Positions 17,700 to 26,006 of a stretch of 64,000 nucleotides of DNA are shown here, in pieces. The stretch lies in assembly GCF_020524085.2 (NCBI RefSeq), contig NZ_CP129016.1, positions 2,660,001 to 2,724,000 on the forward strand. The letters run 5' to 3'. The stretch comes from Halobacillus litoralis. GTDB taxonomy: Bacteria; Bacillota; Bacilli; Bacillales; Halobacillaceae. Within the stretch, counting starts at the first letter, position 1. Every line of letters begins with the position of its first letter. Below the pieces are notes generated by a model. That model searched no databases. It had not been told where the DNA came from and worked only from the letters and a program-made list of their open reading frames with translations. The position numbers were made by a program, and so were the translations under genes.

Positions 17700-17888
17700 A
17701 TGGAAAACACATGTATTAAATGCGAATCAGTAATGGTAGAAGCCAAGTTAGACAGTTATCCTATAAGAGTTTACAAATCAACTGTGAAGCCAAATGCAAA
17801 AACTATGAGTGAGGTTTATCCTTGTTATGCATGTCCTAACTGTGGCTTTATTGAACTTTACGCTTTGAACCCTGAAAGGCTGATTTAA
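17700..17888 (+). CDS. Small zinc-ribbon protein, 62 aa
   Basis: Two CxxC pairs, CIKC near the start and CPNCG near residue 45 (within CYACPNCG), define a treble-clef or zinc-ribbon fold typical of small Bacillus nucleic-acid or PF20097-like proteins. The ATG at 17700 (MENTCIKC) is correctly spaced from GAAGGG, and the ATG at 17691 abuts it. It is alone between element copies 6 and 7. Function unknown. Confidence 0.65.
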   Translation: MENTCIKCESVMVEAKLDSYPIRVYKSTVKPNAKTMSEVYPCYACPNCGFIELYALNPERLI

Positions 17889-17898
17889 ATCAGAAAAT

Positions 17899-17932
17899 GT
17901 TGAGGTTTAGTTATCCAAGGAACGGGGGCTAA
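17899..17932 (+). repeat. Recurrent hairpin element, copy 7
   Basis: GTTGAGGTTTAGTTATCC is followed by AAGGAACGGGGGCT, 11 bases after the zinc-ribbon stop. The left half is preserved and the right half unclear. Confidence 0.55.
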
Positions 17933-18035
17933 TGTGGAATAGACTCTAAGTGAAATACCGTAAAATATGTAATGTTTATGCAGAGTGCTTATTTTACGAT
18001 TTTTAAAAGGTACTGAACAAATGAGGATGGTGGAA

Positions 18036-19043
18036 ATGAAAACAGGATGGAAACGCTCGACTCCGGTGATCGTACCGGATGATCGAACATTATTGGACAT
18101 GCTGCATTCTTTCTTGCGGGGCAGACGGATCACGGGAGTTGAACCGATCGGTGGAGGACTCAGCAATTCGAATATCAAACTCTCCCTTACGGATGGGGAG
18201 GTTGTTGTACTACGAATCTACAATGGTGGCGGCATGAAAGGTCATATTGAAAAGCGGATTCTGGAACGCGTCCAAAACCACCTGCCCGTTCCGGGAGTAC
18301 TCTACCATGATTTTTCCTTGTCCCGGGTCGAGTACCCTTTTCTCGTGTTGAATTGGGTGGAGGGTTTTCAGCTTTCCGAGTTGTTTAAAGAAGGGGATAC
18401 CAATAAATTATCGGATGCCGGACACGAAGTCGGCAGGTGGCTAGCCGAGATGCATTCCATTCAGTTCTCCGCACTAGGGTTCTTTGATGAAGAACTGAAT
18501 GTGCAGGAGTTTTTGACGATAGGAGAGGATTCTTTCAGGAGTGTATTAGAGGATATCATCAGTGAGGGCTATGTAGAGGAAAACATAGGTTCAGAAATGG
18601 TCGAGAAGATCAGACGATTCGCTGATGAGCAGGCTTATTTGTTGAATCGAATCGGAGAGCAGCGTTCTTTAGTACATAGCGATTTCAACCCCTTGAACAT
18701 TCTCGTCAAAACTGGCGGAGAAGGGGTGGAAGTGACGGGTATCTTAGATTGGGAGTTTTCATTCAGCCACTCTCCGTTACATGACATCGGAAACATGCTT
18801 CGCTATGAGGATGTGGAAAACTCTCCATTTCTGCGACCATTCATTTCGAGTTACCTTCAGCATGGAGGGGAACTTCCTGCGGAATGGCTGCAGCAAGCGA
18901 AAATGATGGATGTGATCGCGTTATGCGATTTGGTGAGTAAAAAGGGCTGTGAAGAAACGCGGTTGCGTGATATTCAAAGCCTTTTTCGAAAAACGTCTCG
19001 CGAATGGGAGCGTTATGCTGAGATTCAAGAGAATATAAGGTAG
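18036..19043 (+). CDS. Aminoglycoside phosphotransferase-family kinase
   Basis: A 335-residue APH/choline-kinase-fold protein. The N-lobe has a glycine-rich stretch EPIGGGLSNSNIKL. The catalytic loop LVHSDFNPLNIL supplies the HxDxxxxN residues near residue 220, and ILDWEF supplies the metal-binding Asp. The ATG at 18036 is preferred, with GAGG nine bases before. The substrate may be a sugar, amino alcohol or antibiotic, and resistance should not be assumed. It is alone between element copies 7 and 8, the type of gene often found in cassettes. Confidence 0.8.
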   Translation: MKTGWKRSTPVIVPDDRTLLDMLHSFLRGRRITGVEPIGGGLSNSNIKLSLTDGEVVVLRIYNGGGMKGHIEKRILERVQNHLPVPGVLYHDFSLSRVEYPFLVLNWVEGFQLSELFKEGDTNKLSDAGHEVGRWLAEMHSIQFSALGFFDEELNVQEFLTIGEDSFRSVLEDIISEGYVEENIGSEMVEKIRRFADEQAYLLNRIGEQRSLVHSDFNPLNILVKTGGEGVEVTGILDWEFSFSHSPLHDIGNMLRYEDVENSPFLRPFISSYLQHGGELPAEWLQQAKMMDVIALCDLVSKKGCEETRLRDIQSLFRKTSREWERYAEIQENIR

Positions 19044-19159
19044 ACGATGGCTTGTGCACCAAACGGCAGGTCTGCTAGGAACAGGTGTGCTTGTAGGCGC
19101 ATCCTTTTATACAAAAGACTCTGTTAAAGATGGTTGTGGATATTTTTTATACCGAAGCT

Positions 19160-19200
19160 GGGTCTTCAAGTAGAAGGGTGATAGCTTCATGAGGATGGCT
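19160..19200 (+). repeat. Recurrent hairpin element, copy 8
   Basis: GGGTCTTCAAGTAGAAGGGTGATAGCTTC aligns with copy 4, about 115 bases after the kinase stop. Confidence 0.55.
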
Positions 19201-19286
19201 TAGATCAAGTCTTCTACAAATCAGGGAAGTTTGTTGAATATAAACATAGCTGGAAGTATAAAAAACATAAGTAGGAGTGAGCTGAA

Positions 19287-19697
19287 ATGGATCGAGTTGA
19301 TGTAGCATACGCTTTTATCTTTGATGAAATCGAAGAGAAAGTTTTAATGGTGAAGAATAAAGGGAGTGGTTGGTCTCTTCATGGAGGCGCTGTTGAAAAG
19401 GGTGAAACCTTTGAACAAGCAGCAGTGCGCGAGAGTAAAGAAGAAACAAATCTAACAATTGAAACTAAAAACATAGTTGCGGTAAATGAAGCTTTCTTTG
19501 AAAATAAGGGCCATCATGCTTTGTTCATTACTTATAGAGCGAAGATTGTGGAAGGTTCTCTACAAATATTACATAAAGATGAGATAGATGAAATTAAGTG
19601 GGTAGATATAAAAACTGCCAACAAACGCATGCCTTACCATGCAGACGGGGTAGAAAGTTTGATGAATTCCTCTGCTCCCTATACATTCCAAGGTTAA
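19287..19697 (+). CDS. NUDIX hydrolase
   Basis: A 136-residue MutT/Nudix protein. The Nudix box runs GAVEKGETFEQAAVRESKEE and ends TNL, with the REx2EE metal-binding glutamates present and the usual Gly near the end replaced by Asn. It would hydrolyse a nucleoside diphosphate linked to X. Substrate not predictable. GGAG precedes the ATG. It is alone between element copies 8 and 9. Confidence 0.85.
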   Translation: MDRVDVAYAFIFDEIEEKVLMVKNKGSGWSLHGGAVEKGETFEQAAVRESKEETNLTIETKNIVAVNEAFFENKGHHALFITYRAKIVEGSLQILHKDEIDEIKWVDIKTANKRMPYHADGVESLMNSSAPYTFQG

Positions 19698-19729
19698 GAG
19701 TTTGTTTGCAATTGTGGATATAAGGTATT

Positions 19730-19762
19730 GAAGTTGAGGCTTAAACAGTAGGGCTTATCATT
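19730..19762 (+). repeat. Recurrent hairpin element, copy 9 (degenerate)
   Basis: GAAGTTGAGGCTTAAACAGTAGGGCTTATC resembles the left half of copy 7. It is the last copy I can recognise and lies about 30 bases after the NUDIX stop. Confidence 0.35.
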
Positions 19763-19856
19763 ACCACTATACTCTTTAAGTATGAAAGGATGGATGTGAT
19801 ACAATCCCTTTTAAGGTATCCTTATCAATTGTCGTGAGAAAGGAAAGAGTTCAAAA

Positions 19857-20222
19857 ATGGCAGATAATAAATTATATTATTGTAACGTTGAGTTATCTTT
19901 GGATATTATCGGTGGAAAATGGAAACCATTAATTATTCATCACATAGGTGGTGCTGGTGTCATCAGGTATGGGGAATTGAAAAGAAAGGTCCCAAACATT
20001 AATGAAAGGGTACTATCCAGGCAGCTTAGAGAATTGGAAGAATCAAAGATTATCCAAAGAACAGTGTATGATGAAGTCCCTCCAAGAGTAGAGTATTCAC
20101 TGATAGAAATGGGAAAGACATTAGTTCCAATTTTGAATGAATTAGGTTTGTGGGGAATAGAGTATAATCAAAAATATAATCACGGAGAAATTCATTTCGA
20201 AGACGAATATAATAATTTATAA
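19857..20222 (+). CDS. HxlR-family transcriptional regulator
   Basis: A 121-residue winged-helix HxlR protein with the family start YCNVELSLDIIGGKWKPLII and the recognition region LSRQLRELEESKIIQRTVYDEVPPRVEYSL. A Cys at residue 9 sits where YodB-type regulators carry their redox-sensing Cys. The three oxidoreductase genes downstream (nitroreductase, monooxygenase, SDR) match the kind of genes YodB/CatR control, so a role in quinone or electrophile response is inferred. A strong terminator separates it from those genes. Confidence 0.85.
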   Translation: MADNKLYYCNVELSLDIIGGKWKPLIIHHIGGAGVIRYGELKRKVPNINERVLSRQLRELEESKIIQRTVYDEVPPRVEYSLIEMGKTLVPILNELGLWGIEYNQKYNHGEIHFEDEYNNL

Positions 20223-20271
20223 AAAGAACCGTATCCACATGAAATCCGATGTGGATACGGTTCTTTTTTTA
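20223..20271 (+). terminator. Terminator of the HxlR gene
   Basis: An 18-bp perfect stem AAAGAACCGTATCCACAT with its complement is followed by a T run. Confidence 0.92.
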
Positions 20272-20318
20272 GTGGACTTGTTAAGGGTGAAGCAATCAGG
20301 TGTTGTACTCAAATGTCT

Positions 20319-20369
20319 GTACGGATATTAATGTCAGTACTTGTTGCCTACCTCCAGGGATTATATACT
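20319..20369 (+). promoter_or_regulatory. Promoter and candidate HxlR operator
   Basis: TTGTTG (20341) and TATACT (20364) are separated by exactly 17 bases. Directly upstream, GTAC-N14-GTAC at 20319-20340 forms an imperfect palindrome matching at 18 of 22 positions. Regulation by the neighbouring HxlR protein is inferred. Confidence 0.6.
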
Positions 20370-20378
20370 GACCACGTA

Positions 20379-20416
20379 ATTGAACTTCCTTTCACTCAAG
20401 TATCAGGAAGTTCAAT
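20379..20416 (+). promoter_or_regulatory. 11-bp inverted repeat in the nitroreductase leader
   Basis: ATTGAACTTCC and GGAAGTTCAAT are spaced by 16 bases, between the predicted transcription start and the ribosome-binding site. It could be a second operator or an mRNA hairpin. There is no T run. Confidence 0.5.
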
Positions 20417-20459
20417 AGGTTATAGATCCAGATGTATATGAGAAAAGGAGAGTATAACA

Positions 20460-21113
20460 ATGGAACCGATAAAGGCATTAAATTACAGATATTCAACAAA
20501 GGAATTTGATCAAACAAGAAAACTATCTGAAGAAGATTTACAAACGATAAAAAAATTGCTGCAATTGTCACCATCTTCGGTAAATGTTCAACCTTGGCAT
20601 TTTATTGTAGCTACAACGGAAGAAGGAAAGAAACGTGTGGCAAGTGCTGCGCAAGGGGATTTCAGTTTTAATGAACCAAAAATATTGGATGCATCAGCTG
20701 TTGTGGTCTTTTCTACAAAGACGGATATTTCAGATGATTTTTTACTGCATATCACTGATCAGGAAGACCAGGATGGACGGTTTGCCGAAGATCAACATAA
20801 AAAGGGCACGCATGCAGCAAGACAAATGTTTGTAGATCTACACAAATATGATTTCAAGGATCTTCAGCATTGGTCCGAAAAACAAGTTTATCTTAACCTC
20901 GGAAGCTTCTTGCTTGGTGTTGCAGAATTAGGGATCGATGCAGTTCCTATGGAGGGACTGGATATGAAGGCTTTAGATACAGAGTTTAACCTTCGTGAAA
21001 AAGGGTTTACTTCTTGCGTAGTGGTTTCATTAGGTTATCGTGCTTCAACAGACTTTAATGCGCCTTTGCCAAAGTCACGATTAAATAAAGCAGAAATCAT
21101 TGAGCAAGTGTAA
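20460..21113 (+). CDS. NfsB-type FMN nitroreductase
   Basis: A 217-residue FMN-dependent NAD(P)H oxidoreductase of the NfsB/dihydropteridine reductase group. The RYSTKEFD start, SPSSVNVQPWHFIV FMN-binding segment and the C-terminal SLGYRA...PKSRL are typical. It would reduce nitroaromatics or quinones. AAAGGAGA precedes the ATG. It is first of three probable co-transcribed genes behind the putative HxlR operator. In B. subtilis the related YodC is controlled by the HxlR-type regulator YodB. Confidence 0.9.
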   Translation: MEPIKALNYRYSTKEFDQTRKLSEEDLQTIKKLLQLSPSSVNVQPWHFIVATTEEGKKRVASAAQGDFSFNEPKILDASAVVVFSTKTDISDDFLLHITDQEDQDGRFAEDQHKKGTHAARQMFVDLHKYDFKDLQHWSEKQVYLNLGSFLLGVAELGIDAVPMEGLDMKALDTEFNLREKGFTSCVVVSLGYRASTDFNAPLPKSRLNKAEIIEQV

Positions 21114-21146
21114 CAAGATTAAAAAAAATATGGAGGGAATTAGAAA

Positions 21147-21500
21147 ATGACTGAAAACATTATTTGGACGATCGAAGGTAAAATAAAACATGGACAAAGA
21201 GAAGAGTATGAAGCATTAATGAAAGAAATGGTAGTGGAAGTAAAAAAAGAAGCAGGTACGACAAACTACGAATGGACCATCGCACCAGATGGTGAAACCG
21301 TGCATGTATATGAGCGTTATAAAAATGCGGAAGCTGCAAAAGAGCATCTTGGAACATGGGCCAAATTCCAAGATCGATACATGGAAGTGACGGAGATCAC
21401 GAGATTCACGATCTTTAGTCATTTAACTCCTGAATTAGAAGAGGCCGTAGCCGGGATGAATCCGATTTACATGAAACCCATTGGTGGATTTGCGAAATAA
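21147..21500 (+). CDS. Putative quinol monooxygenase (ABM family)
   Basis: A 117-residue protein of the antibiotic-biosynthesis-monooxygenase fold. A ferredoxin-like half (IEGKIKHGQREEYEALM...EAGTTNYEW) is followed by HVYERYKNAEAAKEHLG, the usual pattern of YgiN-like quinol monooxygenases. It lies 33 bases after the nitroreductase with a GGAGG site. Quinone detoxification together with its neighbours is inferred. Confidence 0.8.
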   Translation: MTENIIWTIEGKIKHGQREEYEALMKEMVVEVKKEAGTTNYEWTIAPDGETVHVYERYKNAEAAKEHLGTWAKFQDRYMEVTEITRFTIFSHLTPELEEAVAGMNPIYMKPIGGFAK

Positions 21501-21540
21501 AGCAGAAGATATATTTTGAATGTTTGTGTGCATGGACAAA

Positions 21541-21587
21541 GGGGCAATGATCTATATTTGATCATTGCCCATGTATGTATATTTTTA
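21541..21587 (+). terminator. Hairpin after the monooxygenase gene
   Basis: Perfect arms GGGCAATGATC and GATCATTGCCC are followed after a short gap by ATTTTT. It may terminate or attenuate before the SDR gene. Confidence 0.6.
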
Positions 21588-21778
21588 AAGCAAGCTGGAA
21601 CAATTAAATATTCATCTTCTGTGCAAAATTGTATTCTTAGAATCATTGCGTGAGATTTAATTGAAAGGGAATCGAAGCAGTATACGATACCCGTCGACTC
21701 ACTGAAAAAATTCAGCTTCGAACAATTGTTCAATCCAAACAAGGGTTTTGACCCATAAATTATTCTGGAGGGATGGAG

Positions 21779-22552
21779 ATGAAGATTTTAGTAACCGGTG
21801 CGACAGATGGTATTGGGTTAGCAACAGCCAGGATGTTAGTGGAACAAGGACATCAGGTGTTGCTTCATGGTCGCAATGAGGAGAAGTTAGAGAGCGTAGC
21901 AAAAGAGCTTGGCGAAGAAAATACGGAGCGATTTGTAGCAGATTTATCAAAACTTGCGGAAGTGAAAGAATTTGCGCAAAAAGTAGTGGAGGAGCACGAT
22001 CAGTTAGACGTTCTTATAAATAATGCGGGTGTATATAGTGCACCCAATGTGGTGACTGAGGACGGCTTAGATATTCGATTTGCGGTAAATACCTCGGCTC
22101 CTTATCTTTTGACAAAAGCGTTACTCCCGCTCATGGATGAGTCCAGTCGTGTGATTAACTTGTCGTCAGCAGCTCAGCAGCCTGTAGATGAGAGGGCCAT
22201 GATGGGTGAGGCGAAGGTCAGCGATGGCGAGGCGTATGGACAAAGTAAGCTGGCTATAACCATGTGGTCGTTTGAACTGGCTAAACATGTGTCTCCGGCA
22301 ATCATTGCGGTGAATCCGATGTCGTTGTTAGGAAGTAAAATGGTGAAAAATGCATTTGGTACGGACGGACATGATATTAAAATCGGGGGCGATATTTTAT
22401 GTCGTGCTGCACTCTCGGATACGTTTGCGGACGCGTCAGGGAAGTATTTTGATAATGATAGAGGAAACTTTGGTGACCCGCACTCCGATGCAAGAGACTC
22501 GGACAAATGTGCTGCGCTCATTCAGCAATTAGATGCAATTATAGAAGAGTAA
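21779..22552 (+). CDS. Short-chain dehydrogenase
   Basis: A 257-residue SDR with the cofactor motif TGATDGIGLA, NNAG, the Ser in NLSSAA and YxxxK in YGQSK. The ATG at 21779 is spaced six bases from GGAGGG, while the ATG at 21773 overlaps it. The conserved region between the Ser and Tyr is longer than in FabG types (PVDERAMMGE), as in the retinol-dehydrogenase-like SDR subgroup. Substrate unknown. It follows the nitroreductase/monooxygenase pair on the same strand. Confidence 0.85.
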   Translation: MKILVTGATDGIGLATARMLVEQGHQVLLHGRNEEKLESVAKELGEENTERFVADLSKLAEVKEFAQKVVEEHDQLDVLINNAGVYSAPNVVTEDGLDIRFAVNTSAPYLLTKALLPLMDESSRVINLSSAAQQPVDERAMMGEAKVSDGEAYGQSKLAITMWSFELAKHVSPAIIAVNPMSLLGSKMVKNAFGTDGHDIKIGGDILCRAALSDTFADASGKYFDNDRGNFGDPHSDARDSDKCAALIQQLDAIIEE

Positions 22553-22599
22553 AAAGATCCGACGCTTGTAAAGTCTTAACAAGCGTCGGATCTTTTTTA
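22552..22599 (+). terminator. Terminator of the SDR gene
   Basis: A long perfect stem AAAAGATCCGACGCTTGT with its complement is followed by T6. Confidence 0.92.
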
Positions 22600-22720
22600 C
22601 GGAGCAGAAGTTGTAAAAAAAGTATAGTATATGAAATTAAAAGTAGCTAATTGCACAATCGGGTTAAAAAATGAAAGCACTATTAGTAAACATCAGCTTA
22701 AATATCCATTAATAAACAGG

Positions 22721-22762
22721 AAAAAGGCACAGCTTTTGGTTATAACCAAAAGCTGTGCCCTT
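22721..22762 (-). terminator. Terminator of the lacC-lacD-HPr operon
   Basis: GGGCACAGCTTTTGGTTATAACCAAAAGCTGTGCC is a perfect palindrome with 17-base arms; on the minus strand it is followed by T5. Confidence 0.9.
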
Positions 22763-22792
22763 TGTATGAATAAGGGGAGTATTCTATATTTC

Positions 22793-23062
22793 TTAGTTCT
22801 TAACTAATTCTTGCTCTTTGAGTACATCTTCCAAACTTTCCATGATTTCTTCTTCCTTTTCACCCTCGGCTGTAACTTTGATTTCAGCTCCTTGAGAAAT
22901 GGCAAGCCCCATGATTCCCATTATAGATTTTAAATTTATACTTTGACCATTATAATGCACCATAACATCCCCCTCAAAGTTCGTCACATGATTTACAAGC
23001 ACGGATGCAGGGCGGGCATGTAAACCCTGACTGCTTTCTATTGTAAACTTTTTTTCTACCAT
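22793..23062 (-). CDS. HPr-family phosphocarrier protein (paralogue)
   Basis: An 89-residue HPr. The phosphorylatable histidine sits in GLHARPAS (about residue 16) and the regulatory serine in LKSIMGIMGL (about residue 47), so both the PEP-dependent and the HPr-kinase sites are kept. Crh proteins have lost the former. It is third gene of the lacC-lacD operon, 15 bases after lacD. Because no enzyme I gene accompanies it, it probably takes phosphate from the general enzyme I and serves the galactitol PTS encoded across the divergent promoter. That use is inferred. Confidence 0.88.
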   Translation of the reverse strand: MVEKKFTIESSQGLHARPASVLVNHVTNFEGDVMVHYNGQSINLKSIMGIMGLAISQGAEIKVTAEGEKEEEIMESLEDVLKEQELVKN

Positions 23063-23077
23063 ATGCGTTCCCTCCTA

Positions 23078-24085
23078 CTATTTAATAATTTGAATGGGTC
23101 TAGAAACTTCTGACCAAGGAGTTGCTGTCTCATTTACAGCTTTCTTTAACTTGTTCAAGTTATCTAGACCTTTTGTTTCCAACCATTCGTAAAAATGTTC
23201 CTTATCTTCTAAAGCAAAAGGGCGAATACCATCTTTCCATGTGGCGCGGCCGCATAGTACTCCACTGAACTGGGCTCCCGACTCTTTTGCGAAATAAAGA
23301 GTATCGTTGAACTGTTCATTGGTGACACCACCGCTTAAGTAAATATAGGGAATTCGTGATTTTTCTGAGCAAACACGATAATAATGGCTTGCTTCTTCCT
23401 TAGTAAATACCGGAGTGGAATTGTCATAGTCATAACCTTCAATGTTATAGATGGATACAGGGACCTCGACTTTTAGTAAATCGACACCATAGTCTTCTTT
23501 AGAGAACTCTTCCATAAAGAACTCGATGATTTCAGGTTTTTCTTTTGCAAAATCTTTTCCTTTGGAAGAGAGACCTTTTGCACTGTAGGAGACGGGTTCC
23601 AGAATGAATAACATATCGTTCTGTTTACATTCATCGCCTACACGTTTAATCAATGTCTTTTTAATCCTGTTATATTTTTCTTCTTCTTTGTGATCATAAT
23701 AGACAAGCAGTTTTAAAGCGCTTACCCCTTCAGCGGCCATATCTTGGATAGACCAGTAATCTACCAGATTAGGAAGTCTGCCTTTTTCAGTTGTATCATA
23801 TCCGGTTTTTTCATAGGCCATGATTAATCCGATTTCTTTATTTAATTTCTTGGTTGCCTCCCAACCATATTCAGGATCCAAAAGAAGAGAGGAAGATTGA
23901 TTCCCCAGAACTTCACTAACCCCTTCTTTGAATTCTGATAAACCTTCTTCTATAGTAATATCTTCATTTAATGATTGGATCATTTTTCCTAAAGAACCTC
24001 TTTGGTCCATAGCTGTTGCCAAGATGATGTGATTCTCATTAGAGATAAGTTCCAGACCTTTTTGTTTTCCTTGTGATAAATTCAT
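23078..24085 (-). CDS. lacD: Tagatose 1,6-bisphosphate aldolase
   Basis: A 335-residue class I LacD aldolase, splitting tagatose 1,6-bisphosphate to dihydroxyacetone phosphate and glyceraldehyde 3-phosphate. The ILATAMDQRGSL start, LLLDPEYGW, the Schiff-base Lys region LLKVEVPVSIYNIEGY and LSGGVTNEQF are family hallmarks. It lies one base after lacC, so the two are translationally coupled. Together with the upstream kinase and the divergent GatD it completes galactitol breakdown. Confidence 0.93.
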   Translation of the reverse strand: MNLSQGKQKGLELISNENHIILATAMDQRGSLGKMIQSLNEDITIEEGLSEFKEGVSEVLGNQSSSLLLDPEYGWEATKKLNKEIGLIMAYEKTGYDTTEKGRLPNLVDYWSIQDMAAEGVSALKLLVYYDHKEEEKYNRIKKTLIKRVGDECKQNDMLFILEPVSYSAKGLSSKGKDFAKEKPEIIEFFMEEFSKEDYGVDLLKVEVPVSIYNIEGYDYDNSTPVFTKEEASHYYRVCSEKSRIPYIYLSGGVTNEQFNDTLYFAKESGAQFSGVLCGRATWKDGIRPFALEDKEHFYEWLETKGLDNLNKLKKAVNETATPWSEVSRPIQIIK

Positions 24086-24086
24086 A

Positions 24087-25025
24087 TTATTGTCCTCCTA
24101 TTTTTGAGATATTGATTAGCGATTGATAGTGTTTCACATCATCTAAATTGATGTGTGGGTTCCAATAAAGACAGTTTGATAAGGAGTAGGCGCTAGCCAT
24201 TCTTAAGGATTCTTCAATTGACCGATCACTATCGATGTTTTTTACCAATGCACCGAGGAAAATATCTCCTGAAGCTGTTGCGTTTTTAGCATCGATTTTT
24301 GGTAAGGTGATTTTAAACATCTGATTGTTAAACTTTGCCAAAGAACCTTCAGAGCCCAGCGTCACAATAATGTTTGAAGAGGTCTTTAAGGACTGCAGTT
24401 CTTCTTCAACCACTCTTTCTCCACAATCTTCGCTGTGCCCCCTAAGTTCTAAAAACTCAGATTTATTTACTTTGATTAACCATCCCTCTGCTTTTATTCC
24501 TTCCTTTAAAAACGTCCCACTGGTATCGAGAATACATTTTGCTCCTTTATTCTCTAGCGAACGAATCAGACGATAATAAAAATCTTTTTCTATACCTTGA
24601 GGGATGGACCCAGAAAAAATGACATAGTCGTTTGCTTTTACACTCTGCTTGAGTCCATCTACAAATGTATCTTTTTCCTTTTCTCGTATTATAGGGCCAC
24701 TTTCGTTAATTAAATGAACATGGTTTTTCTCTTCATCGACAATGGCGGAACAAATGCGGGTCGTGTCATGGATGGTGGTAACGTTGCAATCAATACCTGT
24801 TTTTTCAATCATTTCTTGCAGGTAATTTCCCGTATAACCCCCTAGGAAAGTATGGACCTGAAAATCTGGCCTCTGTTTATGGACAAGAAACGATCGTAAA
24901 ACGTTAAACCCCTTGCCACCAAGCAGGTCTTTCGAATATTTGGCCCTGCTAACATCATTGTGATGAAAGTTCTCTAAATGAATCGTTCGATCTAATGCTG
25001 GATTGGGACAAACAATATGAATCAT
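24087..25025 (-). CDS. lacC: Tagatose-6-phosphate kinase (PfkB family)
   Basis: A 312-residue PfkB-family sugar-phosphate kinase. NPALDRTIHL and GGKGFNVLRSF form the N-terminal substrate site. The C-terminal ATASGDIFLGAL is the PfkB signature with the catalytic Asp; the usual GAGD reads ASGD here. The family includes 1-phosphofructokinase, but the adjacent aldolase LacD and the galactitol PTS/dehydrogenase favour tagatose-6-phosphate. First gene of the minus-strand operon. Confidence 0.88.
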   Translation of the reverse strand: MIHIVCPNPALDRTIHLENFHHNDVSRAKYSKDLLGGKGFNVLRSFLVHKQRPDFQVHTFLGGYTGNYLQEMIEKTGIDCNVTTIHDTTRICSAIVDEEKNHVHLINESGPIIREKEKDTFVDGLKQSVKANDYVIFSGSIPQGIEKDFYYRLIRSLENKGAKCILDTSGTFLKEGIKAEGWLIKVNKSEFLELRGHSEDCGERVVEEELQSLKTSSNIIVTLGSEGSLAKFNNQMFKITLPKIDAKNATASGDIFLGALVKNIDSDRSIEESLRMASAYSLSNCLYWNPHINLDDVKHYQSLINISKIGGQ

Positions 25026-25083
25026 CTGCTAACCTCCTATTCTTTGTGCGTTATATTTATCATAATAGAGTGAAAAAAGATAA

Positions 25084-25188
25084 AATGCAAAACTATTTTT
25101 TGCTTTTCGCAAAATAAACCAATAATTTAGTTTGCAATATTTTGCTTTTTGTTTTATAGTGAAATTAGAAATTGAGTAAGCGATTACA
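25084..25188. promoter_or_regulatory. Divergent control region of the galactitol module
   Basis: An inverted repeat TTTTGC-N5-GCAAAA lies at 25098-25114, with further TTTGC-type half sites at about 25084, 25131 and 25141. They are candidate operators for the adjacent DeoR regulator. AGTAAGCGATTACA at 25175-25188 fits the cre consensus and would place the plus-strand operon under CcpA. Confidence 0.55.
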
Positions 25189-25208
25189 AGAAGAAGGGGG
25201 TGGAGAAA

Positions 25209-26006
25209 GTGGTTCCTCAGGATAGACAAAACGAAATTATGAAGTTGTTACAGGAATTCAGATCAATGAAGATCAACGTCTTATGTGAAAGACTTAAAGT
25301 ATCAAGGGAAACAATACGAAAAGATTTATATGAAATGGAAGAACAAGGATTAATAAAAAAAGTCCATGGGGGAGCTATACTAAATAAAGCGAACTTTGAA
25401 ACGAAATATGTAAATAGGAAAAATACAAACTTCTTCGAAAAGAAGAGTATTGCAGAAGAGGCTTCAAAGCTGGTTGAAGATGGTGACACCATTTATATTG
25501 ACTATGGAACGACTGCATTATTATTTTCTAGGGAATTAATGCATCGAAAAGATTTGACGATCATAACAAATTCATTACCGATAGCGAATGAACTTGTAGA
25601 TTATACTGATTTTCAAGTCGTTGTTCTGGGAGGAATTATTCGTAAGGGTGAGAAGTCCATGTATGGTTCCGTGGCAAATCTAGGTATTCAGAATCTATAC
25701 GTCGACACGGGCTTCTTTGGAATCGCCGGTATAGATATAGAAGCAGGTTACACGAATTTCCATATGGGAGAATCTGAGGTTTCTCGTATGATGGTTCAAC
25801 ATAGTAAAAAAACAGTAATAATGGCGGATTTCTCAAAATTCAACACTACTGCAATGAATAAAGTTGCAGAACTCGAAGAAGTGGATGTATTGATTACAGA
25901 TGAGTCTTCCAGTCCAGATGTTTTGCATGAATTTAAATCTAAAGAAATGAAAGTCATTGTAGCTGATGTAAAAAGGAGTGAAGGATTTGAGCAATTTATT
26001 AGATAG
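25209..26006 (+). CDS. DeoR/GlpR-family regulator of the galactitol operon
   Basis: A 265-residue DeoR-family repressor. The N-terminal HTH (RQNEIMKLLQEFRSMKINVLCERLKVSRETIRKDLYEM) is followed by the sugar-phosphate-binding DeoR C domain with DYGTTALLF and FHMGESEVSR. GTG 25209 is chosen because it aligns with the ATG of the paralogue at 29451. First gene of deoR-gatA-gatB-gatC-gatD. It probably senses a pathway sugar phosphate such as tagatose-6-phosphate (inferred). Confidence 0.88.
   Translation: MVPQDRQNEIMKLLQEFRSMKINVLCERLKVSRETIRKDLYEMEEQGLIKKVHGGAILNKANFETKYVNRKNTNFFEKKSIAEEASKLVEDGDTIYIDYGTTALLFSRELMHRKDLTIITNSLPIANELVDYTDFQVVVLGGIIRKGEKSMYGSVANLGIQNLYVDTGFFGIAGIDIEAGYTNFHMGESEVSRMMVQHSKKTVIMADFSKFNTTAMNKVAELEEVDVLITDESSSPDVLHEFKSKEMKVIVADVKRSEGFEQFIR

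Noticed and set aside
19044..19159. Open frame of about 42 codons after the kinase gene
   Set aside because: Hydrophobic in part but without a convincing start or ribosome-binding site. It ends inside element copy 8.
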